A stretch of 32,052 nucleotides of DNA from Trachelipus rathkii (Eukaryota; Arthropoda; Malacostraca; Isopoda; Trachelipodidae). Where the stretch lies: contig JABUQX010065628.1 of the NCBI GenBank assembly GCA_015478945.1, positions 2,501 to 34,552 of the forward strand. The letters run 5' to 3'. Positions 13,141 through 24,769 of this stretch are shown piece after piece. Position numbers and translations under genes: made by a program. Position 1 is the first letter of the stretch; each line of letters starts with the position of its first letter. The notes beneath the pieces are model-generated. The model did no database searches and was not told the DNA's origin. It saw only the letters and a list, made by a program, of their open reading frames with translations.

Positions 13141-14160
13141 TTAGTATCGACAAACATGTAACAGCAACAATAATTCTTACGTCACTAGAAATTAATTAAA
13201 TAGCATTGGTAATCTTAAAAAATATTGAATTAATAAGCCTATGTATAGAGTGAGGCTTTCCGTATTTATTATCATGTATAAAAGAACATATTTTTAAAAA
13301 TTTAAAATTCATGTATTTTTAATATTAAATATTTTGGAACAATTATACATGCCTAGCAACATTTAGTACGTTTTATGTTCATACTTTTTATTGCCTGCTT
13401 ATCTAAGAAAATGCCGATCATATATTTAATAGAATTTTTAAACCTTCATGATAACTATGGAGAGTCAAAGCCACATATCTTTTCAATTTTCCATGGAATC
13501 CCTTGTGCAACAAACCTGCTTTACAAACATGTTTTACCAGCCTTCTTTTCTTTTTAACTATTACACATCTTGTTCTCACACATCTCTGTTTATTCAAACA
13601 ACCCTCATAGACTGAGTTATCAGATAATTTATCGCTGTTTAATTAAACATATTCCCTTTTTTTTTGTTTTTTATTAGTTAAAAATAATCTTAACTTTTTA
13701 CAGCAGTTTTCCTACCCACTAAAATTTATATTATATTATAACTTTAATTTCTTCTATAATTGACCAAATATCCTCAAAACCTAATTATTTCAGTAACTCC
13801 TTCACTTTTGGCACTTCTATGATAGTGCAAGAGGTTATATCCTTTCACCCTATATTATTTTCGGCTAATCATTCGCTATTTGCATATCTGTTCTAGGTTA
13901 TTCCTTCCATTTTAACATATCTATCCTTTACCTTCAGTCACTTCATTGGTATTTATGAATTTTTTCCATTAATTGATGTAAAAAATCTCGTAGGGTATCC
14001 ATCTTCACCGCAATACATCAGAGTAATATATCATTCTGTTTTCTTTTGAAAAAGCAAGAAAAAATTATAAATTAAGTAGACTATAAATTTATTTGCAATA
14101 CTACTACTGCTACTAATTATAATAACAATAATTGTGATAATAATTAATTATTATTATTAG
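13141..14160. other. T-rich non-coding stretch
   Basis: T-rich, intron-like sequence. The plus-strand open frame 13375-13557 shows no conserved motif. No gene or mobile element is supported. Confidence 0.45.
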
Positions 14161-15501
14161 GGGTTATTATGAGAAGTATTGGAAGAAGGACGATATTAAG
14201 TGAAAGTAGAGAGATTTAGTAAGGTGTGCATAGGGGTGTTGTGATGAAGTAAAAGGAGGAGGACAGGTCCTCTTTGGAAAAGTAAGTGAACTGATAAATA
14301 AAGTATATAGTGAAATGTTATGGTTGTATATGTAGCCAAGCGAGGATTCCTTTTTCGGTTATAATAAATTAATTTCCGCCCAGTGTATACATATCATAAA
14401 AATAAATATAATAGATGTGTTAAACGAAAAATAAACAACTTTAGATAAATAGTGTTTATGTTTATATTTTGAATCTTGTTTGAATGTTTTTACTCACCAC
14501 CGTTTTGCCAACATTTATTTTAAATCAAAACTCATCTCTCGCCTTATAAATATTTATGTTTGCAAGTTTAACTTTTTATAAATTTGTCTTTTTTTTTCTT
14601 TTTTTTTTACTTTTTTTATCTTTATATTTTGTCCCTTAATAAATAGTTTTTAATAATAAAGTCTATTCAAGACTTCACCACTTACCAAATGAACCAAGTT
14701 CCGAATTATGGGCTCTTCGTATTGCTGAGTTCGTCAAAATTAGCGTCGAATGACTATGATAAAAGGGACCAAGACTGGCGTTGCAAATAAGAACGAGTTC
14801 TCCATTTTGGTCGAAAAGACCGTTCGTCACGGTGAACGTCAGCCAAAGTTGAGTTGAAAAGGAATTAAAGGCGAACTTAAAATCATATAGGAGGGACGTG
14901 TAGGCTTTTGAAAAGAATGGAAACGATTAGTTCTAGTGAATAAAAGGGTTGATAAAATGAGGAATGAACGTATGTAATAGATGTATCTGAATGGTAAAAC
15001 TGATTGGAAAGGTGGTGTAATTATGAAGGTCAAAGTTCGGATGTTGAAGATAGGTGGATGAATGACAAGTTGTCATCTATGGAAGGAGGTTAAGTTTAGA
15101 GCGATATAGTACAGGTGTTCATAAGTTGGTGAGTGTTTTGGGGTTGAAATCTGACCAGCTGTTAAAGTATTCGTATAGTGGTGGTGAAGTGTCCGAATTG
15201 GGAAAGAAAAAGTGTGCAACCATGTGCATGGCGCTCACGAGAAGTGAACCCGAAGAAAAAAGTAGCGCGAAAATGTCTTGAGTTCCCATGAAGCAAGATG
15301 AGGGATGTGACGAGATATTATGTGGTCACGTGAAAGAAGGATGCGGCAGGGAGTAGATAATAGAGTGCAATAAGATTAGGTAGCAGAGGACGTGAATGGG
15401 AGAGGAGGATAAAGGTGCGTCTTGAATTAAAGGAGAGGTGGAGGTATGGAGAGTGTGGGTTTTTTGTGTGTGGACACGAGGCGCTGTATGGGGCTTAACA
15501 G
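14161..15501. other. Purine/G-rich non-coding segment
   Basis: G strongly outnumbers C on the plus strand, and overall GC is higher than in flanking DNA. Stops are frequent in all plus frames. I tried reading it as a decayed reverse transcriptase and found no matching motif. Its origin is unknown. Confidence 0.4.
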
Positions 15502-15732
15502 GTGTGGCAATTCACGGAACCTCGCTACAGGCACATATGGCGGACGAATGAAATCGCCCCATGTGAACACTGGCGGTCCGTCGCACGAGGTCTATGCCAC
15601 CGTGTAGTAGGAGAGCTCGTAGGTCCGTCGCCGTGTATTTATGACTGGGTCCCCGGTGAAGCTCACGATAGGGTGGATTTGTTTCTCACGAAAGGTATAA
15701 TGACTGCGAGCAGAGGGGTTGGCCTCACTAAG
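15502..15732 (+). other. Exon-like open segment, unidentified
   Basis: A 231-base segment (77 codons) is open in one frame and is the most GC-rich plus-strand open stretch in the middle of the window. It is preceded by GGGCTTAACAG (a possible acceptor, but with a poor pyrimidine tract) and followed by AAG|GTAAGG (a good donor). The encoded peptide has a mixed composition, with blocks such as YRHIWRTNEIAPCEHWRSVA and CIYDWVPGEAHDRVDLFL, and I do not recognise it. It may be an exon, a transposon fragment, or chance. It shows no resemblance to the CDK11 N-terminal region. Confidence 0.3.
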
Positions 15733-15989
15733 GTAAGGTAGCCTGGTATAGAAGGTGGGCTTTTACGGTTTCAACATATGGGTTCCATTGATATTCCTTT
15801 TTCCTTTGTCAAACTCTTACGTTTTCAATTTCAGTTTTTCCTGTTCTAACTGCTAATGGGGCTTTCTACCCTTTGCACCTTACTCGATGCCCCACATTTC
15901 GTTCAACGGTACAGACATCAAATCTTAAACCCGCCAAATTCTTGAAGTTTTAGAGTTAAGTGAAATAAACAAGGGCCGTAATAGATTAA

Positions 15990-16240
15990 TATAATATATT
16001 ATTATACTTACATTAATATTAATTTATTAAATATATATATATTATAATTTATATTATATTATATATATATAATATATATATATTAAATTAATTAAATTAA
16101 TATATATATATCATATATATATTAATATATTATAATATATATTAATATATATTAATATATATTATATATATTAATATATTAATATTAATAATATATAATT
16201 AATATTTAATATATATATATTATAATATTAATATCTTATT
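15990..16240. repeat. Alternating A/T array
   Basis: Interrupted TATATA/TTAATA repeats. A short non-repetitive island (16241-16325) separates it from the next array. Confidence 0.8.
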
Positions 16241-16325
16241 ATACTTATTTCTTCACTACTTTCCTCTTTCTTGCTTCCAACGATTATTCTATTCACCTTC
16301 CTCATTTATGTCATCCCAAAATAGA

Positions 16326-16850
16326 TATACTATATATATATATATATATATATAATATATTATATATATTAATATATAATATATATATATAATATTAATT
16401 AATTATAATATATATTAATATATATTATATTAATTATATATTAATATATATATATATTAATATAAATATATATATAATATATATATATATATTAATATAT
16501 ATATATATAATATTAATTATAATATATTTTATAATATATATATAATTGTAATATAAGGTTATAAATTTAAAATAGCTATAATATAGTGATAGCGTACTCG
16601 TGCCTGGTAGCATAATAAAATTCCTTGAATGTGCGGCGTTCAGTGGGGTACCAAAAAACAAAATTCTTTGAATGTAATAGGGATACAATAAACTAATATT
16701 AATAATATATATATTATAATATATGATTAAAAAATATATATTAATATATATATATTAATTAATATTTAATATATATATATATTTAATATAATATATTTTA
16801 AATATTATACTATATATCAATTATTATATATATAAACTAAATTATGCTGA
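16326..16850. repeat. A/T arrays with an embedded unique island
   Basis: A/T repeats at about 16326-16560 and 16690-16820 surround about 130 bases of unique sequence (16560-16690). That island contains a near-repeated pair: AAAATTCCTTGAATGTG and AAAATTCTTTGAATGTA, about 47 bases apart. Confidence 0.75.
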
Positions 16851-18245
16851 TATGTTACAAATTAGGAGACAACATGAAATATGGGCTTAATGTCTAACCA
16901 CAGAGATAATTGTCAACAAATATTGCCGTTTTCGCACACATTATACAATGCGGCTCAACATCCTTGTGCAATAAACACATACAATGGAAAGAGCAGGCAC
17001 TTCAATTATAGACTACCAATTCGTAAAAAGAGAAAAGAATCTTTATAAGAATCAATCGATATTAAGGCACAGAATTCCGAACTTTTATATACCCTCGTAT
17101 AACGTGATTTTATTTCCAATAAAATAACTAATACCCGACGAGTACTTCTATATATTACAAACATTATACAAACAAAGCCATCACAATGCTTTAATCATAT
17201 TACCACAAAAAAATCCACAGAGTTTAAAACTAAATTAACACTAAAATATAATACAGAGATATTAAAAATATTTGAAAAATACGTATATAAATTATAATTT
17301 AAATGATAAAAAAGAATAATACGATACTTCTCACCATTACACTAAAGTAATGGAAACCATACCATCACTCCACATAACAAAATTGAATACGTAACCAACA
17401 CAGGATAGCTATTAAATGTATAGCTGGACAGAGCGGCAAGGCAGTGCAAAATGCGTTCTTGGACAATCTCGCGAGACCCAGGGGCGAAAAGGCTAAGCAA
17501 TCTTCGGACTCCAACCAAGCGCGGGAATAGTGTTTCTTCAGTTGAACTCCTAGAACTTCGTGGCGAAGTGTCAATTTACTTTTTTAGACTGTAATATACT
17601 TCTCGAGATCTGCATGTTCAAACTGAATTTTATTTTTAAAATAATGTTCTTAGTTTCTCTTATCATTGCTAAGAGATGAATCGGACTTAAATATCTACTA
17701 GTAACAATTGAAGGAAATTAATGATTTTAACTTAAAGGTTAGCAATATAATATATTAATTAATTATAATATATGTGTATTATTAAATTCAAAATTATTAT
17801 TATTATATACTTGCGTATAAATTAATGTGCTAATAAATATATTAAATTATACTATTATAAGTGGCTGTGGCTAAATTGATTCTAAAATATTAAAAAACGC
17901 GAAGGAGCAATCTTAGCTATATCGATAAACTATATCGAAATTAAAAAGGGACTCACATGCCACAGGCAATGCCGATCCCGAGTTCACTGCGCGCAAGCCA
18001 GATCCAGCAGAATATCATGGACCCAGACTATCTTTCTTTCAGAGAATTGGACTAATTTCGGAGAAACGTAATTTTATAACAATATTTTGACTTTGTCCTC
18101 CACGATCCGCAGAGCCTAAACGATTATACAAAATTAAAAGGAATTCGCCACCAGAATCGGCTATAAAAATCTATTAAGATAAGAAAGGAACGGCATCTTA
18201 AATGCCTAGGAGTAAAAATGATCCCTGAACATTCGGCGACAAACT
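16851..18245. other. AT-rich non-coding stretch
   Basis: Includes a slightly GC-richer patch near 17410-17575 with a 69-residue minus-strand open frame of no recognisable family, and a second such patch near 17950-18050. No feature is supported. Confidence 0.45.
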
Positions 18246-18299
18246 GCAAATTTACAATTTAGTATATATACTATATGATATATACCTAATTCCGAAAGA

Positions 18300-18490
18300 A
18301 ATCATTTTATATTTATATATATATATATATATATATAATCCTATACTATATATTAATTATATATATATATATATATAATATATATTAATATTATTAAATA
18401 TATATTAATATACTATTATATTAATATACTATTTATATTAAATATATATATTATATATATATATTATATAATTCAATATAATAAAATATA

Positions 18491-18530
<40 letters not shown>

Positions 18531-18560
18531 TATATATATATTAATAAAATAAGTAATATC
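18300..18560. repeat. Alternating A/T array
   Basis: TATATA-dominated sequence with TTAATA interruptions. Confidence 0.8.
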
Positions 18561-18689
18561 TACATACTATAACGGTCATAGGTATTATATATATTAATAT
18601 TAATATTATAATGTACTTGAATATTTATTATTTAAATGATTTTTTGATAGTGCTGACTTCTTTTCACTAATAATAAGGTCGTATTATTG

Positions 18690-18800
18690 TATGCGGTTAG
18701 CGCTCACCTTACAATCCGGTGGCAAGTCACGCTGCAGCTTCCGCAAAAGCCCGTCTCCGTGAGCTCGTCCGATCTGCTGACCATCACTCACGTCACTACC
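18690..18800 (+). other. Possible tRNA-derived SINE fragment
   Basis: GCGGTTAGCGCTCACCTTACAATCCGGTGGC (about 18693-18722) resembles the tRNA-like head of arthropod SINEs (the GGTTAGCGC...CAATC...GGTGG layout). The expected GGTTCGANTCC B box is not intact; the equivalent stretch reads AAGTCACGCTGCAGC. The segment is clearly GC-richer than its A/T-array surroundings. A 14-base stretch (18694-18707) matches the reverse complement of 7331-7344 at 13 of 14 positions. Weak evidence overall. Confidence 0.3.
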
Positions 18801-18904
18801 CAATAACTCTCAATACCAAATAGCCGCCTATCCATTGCAAACTATAATTCTATACCACTCTACTTCTATATACTCACCCCTTCAATACTGATCTGACTGT
18901 ATGA

Positions 18905-19111
18905 AAATTATATATATATTTAGATAATATATATTAATATATATATATATATAATATATATATATATTTAATATTATCATATATATATATATCATATATT
19001 AATATATATTATAATTATATAATATATATATATTATATACTGGTAATATATTATATATATATTATATATATAATGATACTATAGGTATATTATATATATT
19101 AATATAGTATA

Positions 19112-19168
<57 letters not shown>

Positions 19169-19330
19169 ACATGTTTGCATAAATGATTACATATATATAG
19201 ACATATGTGAATATATTAGCACCAATTAATCTATAATATATATTATAGTATATATATTATATATTAATATTAATAATTATAATTAATATAGTGTATATAT
19301 ATATTAAATTATTAATATATAGATATGATT
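18905..19330. repeat. Long alternating A/T array
   Basis: A/T repeats including a pure AT dinucleotide run (about 19110-19160), with a short unique island at about 19165-19230. Confidence 0.8.
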
Positions 19331-19689
19331 GAAAATTATTATTGATTCTAAATAAAGGAAAAAACTTAGTGTGTTTGATTTACTGCTAAATTGGAAGTAA
19401 ATGAACTGTAGTTTGGTTATGTTACTTTTGGAAGATAAAGTTTTCAATAGCATTCAAAAGTTCTTTGGCTTCTTATCCAGATTTTCAAGTAAACATATAA
19501 TATATAATCAATTTTGATTCGGAAAAAATTGTAATCCAGATATATCAACATACAATAACAATCTTAATATTTTTAACAGTTTTTTTCTCATTTTTAACCC
19601 ACAGACTTTTATATTAAATTTAAATAACTTCTATCTTGCTATACCTTTAATATATATTTTGTAATATTCTTGTCTTAACCCAAGGGTTG

Positions 19690-20200
19690 GCCTATATATA
19701 TAACTAATAATTATAATATTTATATACAAAATATAATTATAATATCAATATATTATCATAAATTATTAAATAAAAATGAAGAAGAAGAAGTAAAAATTTT
19801 CAAAACAGTGTTTTTTACATTTAACCAGCATCCTGATGCAATTTAAATAACTTCTCTTGCTAGATCTTTAAATATATAATTGTCATATTCTTTGCCTTAA
19901 ATCCAAGGTTGCATCATTATATATAATATTATATAACTAATATATATATATTATATTAGTATATATAATATATATATATATATGATAGTATATATATATT
20001 AATATATAATAATATATATATATATATATAATATATATGATGATGCCAATTCTCCACTGTCACATTATTTCCCAAAATTAGCTCAATTCACACTAACCTT
20101 ATTTGCTCCATTTCTTACATCATATATATATATATAATATATTATATATATAATATATAATATAGTACTTATATATATATATTATATATATATATGCAAC
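19690..20200. repeat. A/T arrays with unique islands
   Basis: A/T blocks at about 19695-19765, 19915-20038 and 20120-20195. Two short passages are near-repeats of one another: TTTAAATAACTTCTATCTTGC (19618-19638) and TTTAAATAACTTCTCTTGC (19842-19860). Each is followed by a degraded copy of an ATTCTTG-CTTAA-CCAAGGTTG string (about 19667-19690 and 19889-19911), suggesting a local duplication of about 220 bases. Confidence 0.65.
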
Positions 20201-21960
20201 CTTGTTAAGCATTGAATATACAAAATATTTATATTAAAGTACCCAGCAATAGAAGTTTAATTTTAAATTGCCATGTCCAGGATACGATGATGGAAATAAT
20301 CAAGATGCTATACCGCCTTAACACCGATGCACCTCTGCAGTGGCCACGATGAGTTACGAATGCCCACAGCCAGTCCCTTCTCGCTCATCTAGCTGGTATG
20401 ATCTCAATCATTATTCAGCCGTCATTCCACAAGTTCTGTGCTTCATCTTCCTTCCACACGGAACCTCATATACACTATCATAGATGGCCTCTAATCGCAA
20501 GACATCAAAAACGTAGATACATCCTATTTACAACGAACGTACTACAATGGCTTACACAATCCCCCTGAGAGGACGCTCTCCTCCAAAGAGTGCTGCTCAC
20601 GTAAGTGTAATTCAATGGAGCAATAGTAGTACGTAGTACAGTAATTTAAATTTACATGAGAGTGCCTCTTCTCAGATGCTAATATAGCTCTGGTCATTCT
20701 TATATTGTAACTTATAGTATACTTATAACACATAAGCTATACTTCAGACCTACGCTTAATAATATATATGAATATAGGTAAATACTAATTGGGTGCTCAC
20801 CTGATCTGTAGTTACGATTACTCTATATATAATAAACATTATATATATATATATAATACTCTACATCTAGTACAGTTTCCTATAATATATATATATTGCC
20901 CATTTTTTTATTTGGGCCTTATTGAGCCAATTTGATTCTAAATTAGATAAATACAGTAGAATAGACTTTACTCTTACTATGTCCAAATCCATTCAGAATG
21001 ATTTTTTTTAATTATGTAAATGTGTAGTTTCTAGAATTTCAAGTTAACTATTTATCTTTGACTTTTTAATATGTTGGTGTAATAGTAAATCGATTTGTTT
21101 TAAAGCTCCTTTTTTTTTTTTTTGTAACAGTTTGTTAATGTAAATACATGACCGGTATTTGTGTTTAATTTTGGTTGATTATAGTGTATAAGTGGTTACG
21201 AAATGTTCATAGTCTTTATTAAGTTGCCATTAACGGAGATTATAATTGTCAATGTAATCTGGTAGTCTTTTAGGGTTATGCAAATTGATTTAATAATATC
21301 TTTCGAAATGTAATTATAATGTATTTGTTGCAGATGCAAAATAACTTTTGTAATGTTAGTATGGTTTTAATCAATGATTCTATATATTATGTATCATCTA
21401 AAAAAATATTTAATTTGTCTTTTTTTTTCACATTTTCAAAAAAAGTTTAAATTCAATCTGCTATTTATAATTCAGTTGTTAGCTTTATTACTTTGCACAT
21501 TATTTATTTGTTTATTTATTTATTTTTATTTATTTTTTTGCTTTTGCTTCGTCACTTTTGACAAGGCTAATTTCTATTGCCATTGATTGAAAGAAGTATT
21601 TTGCATTGAGTTTCCCCCATATTAAAATAATCCTCTTTTTCTTGTGTTAGTTCAAAGTTGCGCTTCTTCGTGTACAAGACCTTACTTTCAAAAATATTCT
21701 TCCATATTTGGGTGGAAGAAAAGTTTCGCAAAAAATAGGAATGAAGAACATGCCTTAAGTTTGTTCCCTTTTTTTTTTCTTCCTATTACAAATAAGTTCA
21801 CGTAATTACAGTATAGAAACTTCTTAACTGGACCGAATTACTTGTCTTACTGGGTCTGATTTTCTGATTCAATGTTATTTCCACAAATAAACAACAATCT
21901 TTATCTTTAATGCTTTGATTTTAATAAATGGTAATTAATTTGCTTGGTCTTTTCTTGGGT
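20201..21960. other. Non-coding stretch, C-rich then T/G-rich
   Basis: 20240-20700 is more complex and C-rich. From about 20900 the plus strand becomes T- and G-rich, as in an intron read in the sense direction. No gene, RNA or mobile element was recognised. Confidence 0.4.
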
Positions 21961-21971
21961 TTCTGTATTCA

Positions 21972-21992
21972 GAAATAATAATAATAATAATA

Positions 21993-22028
<36 letters not shown>

Positions 22029-22155
22029 TATTATTATTATTATTATTATTTATCTATTATTATATTATTATTTATTATTATTCATTATTAATTATTTAAT
22101 TATTGATTATTATTATTATTTATTAATTGATATATTATTGTATTATTATTATTAG
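21972..22155. repeat. Head-to-head AAT/ATT microsatellite
   Basis: An AAT run (about 21974-22026) meets an ATT run (about 22025-22052), followed by further imperfect ATT units. The two halves are complementary and would form one long hairpin. Confidence 0.85.
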
Positions 22156-23315
22156 CACTAAAAGTTAAAGTAAAAATAACCTTTCTCAAAAATAAAGACT
22201 GTTGAAGAAGAATAGCAGTTTTAGCGCTATAATACTCTTTTTTGTGAAATTAAGAAAAAAGCTCGCTTGACGAAGTTGAATACTAAGAGAGAAAATTATT
22301 GTAAACTTGTGGAAGTAATCCTTAGGATATTCAAAAGTACTTAAGAAAGAGGAGATTAGTGAAGATAAGGTATAACTTTGATATGGAATGAAGTGTGAAT
22401 ATTAGGTGGCTTAGAAGAAGCATGAGAGGTTATGCGAAACAAAGTTGAGGACAATAAAGTCTGCTAGATAAGCTAGGTTTAAGTGTAAACAATTGTAAAA
22501 GAAAAGGGAAATATTAAAGCTTAGGAGAAAAATAAAGATCTACTTTTGGTTAATATTGATTAAGCTTTCACATCGATGAGAAAAGTTTTCTATTGTCTTT
22601 ATATTTATTTTCAAGTTGCCTGTACTTCAGTGATGCAATACAGTATTAAAAGATGATGTGTCAATTTATTTGTTTTATTGAATACTGACGGTAGCTTATA
22701 TTTTTGGGATTATTAAGTTTATCAAATAGAATATTGTATGATAAGAGAAAGCCTTTGAAAAGAATTTATTTAAATCTATGATAAACTTTTAAGGAAAATT
22801 AGAGGATTAGTAAATTATTCCAATTATTGTAGTGTAAACGAAAACTATATGAACATGAGTACTTAGTTCGTTAAATTGAATAGTGTCTGCTAGTTTCACC
22901 TTAAATATTAAAGAAAATAATAAATGAGCAAAGTGAAGATTTGGGGGGGGGGGGCGAGTAACTTCCGACCAGTAAGCACTTTTGTTGCTCTTTAAAATGA
23001 AAAATTTGGATATGTAAGATTTTTGGCATCATTTTAAAATGTTATCACATTGTTTAAGATATTTTAATTTCAATTGTACCCTTGTAAGTGTCGAGATTTT
23101 AACTTGTCAATATTGTTTCAAGTTGATTGATATTTTGTAAATATAATTTTATTAGTTTTATCTCAATTTTGATTATGGTGTAGGTTTGTTATTATATTCC
23201 TTGACCTTAGATTACTTAGGTGGTGATCTTAAACTTATTACGATCTTATTGTACTGTGTTAAAAGTATATGGTAGTCACTTGCCATCATGCATTATCAGT
23301 TACTTCCATATCCTA
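22156..23315. other. Non-coding stretch with a 12-G run
   Basis: Intron-like sequence with G above C. It contains an uninterrupted run of 12 G at 22943-22954. No gene was recognised. Confidence 0.5.

Positions 23316-23393
<78 letters not shown>
23316..23393. repeat. ATT microsatellite
   Basis: An essentially perfect ATT run of about 78 bases. Translated, it appears as a poly-Tyr open frame, which is not a gene. Confidence 0.95.
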
Positions 23394-23394
<1 letters not shown>

Positions 23395-23419
23395 TATTTT
23401 TTTTAATAGATAGTTACAG

Positions 23420-23563
23420 CTTCTTCAAGTTCATCCTCCGATGATGATGAATGACGATGACCGACGACGATGAACGATGAGATGATGATTGAGGACGAAT
23501 GATGCCATGATGAAGACGAAGAAGTAAAAACCAGCAACTGGTGACGTTCCCTGTCTGGACAAG
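23420..23563 (+). pseudogene. Possible acidic Ser/Asp/Glu-rich exon (CDK11 candidate) with broken frame
   Basis: A segment between TAGTTACAG (acceptor-like) and AAG|GTAACT (donor-like). From the acceptor, one frame reads six Ser, then Asp-Asp-Asp-Glu, then meets stops inside a GAT/GAC/GAA-rich tract, and recovers as DEDEEVKTSN before another stop. CDK11 proteins carry a long Ser/Glu/Asp-rich region upstream of the kinase domain, and this segment lies upstream of the certain CDK11 exons on the same strand. No single frame is open, so either there are indel errors in a low-complexity exon, or it is only a GAT-type microsatellite. Its phase, read in the best frame, does not join directly to 31579, so at least one exon would lie between. 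Confidence 0.3.
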
Positions 23564-24769
23564 GTAACTTGTAGCTCGTATTTTTTATTAATTACAATAC
23601 TGTATTAGCTGTGAATGGAGTCAAAAAAATTTTAGTGACTAAAGGCTGTATTGTTAGTGACATTTAAAAGCGATTAAAGAAATTGATTATTTTTCATTTT
23701 ATAATAGAAGAAATACATTTTGTAGAAATACTTAGGAAATACATTTTGTAGAATGTTTAGATTTTTTTCTCATTGCGTGGATGTGCACGATCATCTTTCT
23801 CACGAGTGCTTTAAAAAAGTGTTTTCCATCAACAAATTGAATATTAATAATTTTATATGTTTAGAACATATTTTTGGTTTACTGTTATTTCTCTCGCTCT
23901 CTTTTTTTTAAGGAAAACAACATTCATTTCTTTTTTTGATTGAATCAATCCACTGGTTCCCCAGGGTCTTTTAGTGGAGAAAAATACCCAACCCGGATGA
24001 ATGAAAAAAAGTAGTTGATAATATACTATTTTCTGTTTGGCTTTTCTTAATAAAAAGTTTGCTGTGATAAAACGTTTTGTATTGGGGCTATTCTTTGGTC
24101 TATGTATTTCTACTAAAGACAAACGGACTCATTTAACTTTTATAATTAATTCTCAATCTACTATACGTTTTCCCAAAAGCCTTTTGTAACTTGGATAAAT
24201 TGTTAAGTGCGAATAGTGAGTCCAAAGTTTTTTAAAGATTGCCAAAATTTAATTAAATTTAAGTTATTTATTTTGCTATTAATTAATATTAGAATTTAGC
24301 TACATTGATTGAACTATTTTCAAAAATTTGACTTATTTTTTTAGTTATTAACTTAGGCAATTACTTGGAAATTTAGTTCTTGCCAAGTATAGGAAAGAGT
24401 TTTATTGAGGTTATCTTGTTAAAAAAATTTTCATTTTCAAATTATGGAAGTTGGAATAGGAAACTTAATTTAAATTTTTTTTATATATTTATGAAGTTGA
24501 AAAGAATTTTTTTTAAAATCTGCAGCTTTAAGTTTGGCATGGTGTTGAAGAATCGTGTCTTAAATTTAGCTCGTTTAGCAGTAAAAATTGTTATTTATAG
24601 GAAATATGTGTGAAATATGGTAAATTAGCATTGATAGCAAAATGGTTTAAGTGAATCTTAATAATTTTAAAATAATAGAATGCCAAGCTTACGTTGTAAG
24701 TAGCTTCATGATACCAGTTTGAATAGCTGCTATCTACTGCATCGTCAAATGTGTGTGGCTGCGTGCTAA
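23564..24769. other. Intron-like non-coding stretch
   Basis: AT-rich sequence. Open frames at 23853-24122 (minus) and 24380-24613 (plus) have no recognisable motif and AT-driven composition. No feature is supported. Confidence 0.45.

Noticed and set aside
16434..16688. 84-residue minus-strand open frame of Tyr and Ile
   Set aside because: Translation of an A/T array; composition is entirely repeat-driven.
18690..18800. Functional tRNA gene
   Set aside because: No intact B box and no acceptor or anticodon stem pairing could be drawn; only a SINE-like remnant is plausible.
22943..22954. G-quadruplex
   Set aside because: A single 12-G run without neighbouring G tracts of similar length; not enough for a confident call.
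23220..23444. 74-residue plus-strand open frame with a long poly-Tyr run
   Set aside because: Produced by the ATT microsatellite; no conserved sequence on either side in that frame.
23853..24122. 89-residue minus-strand open frame
   Set aside because: Lysine/AT-driven composition, no motif, opposite strand to CDK11 and no splice context.
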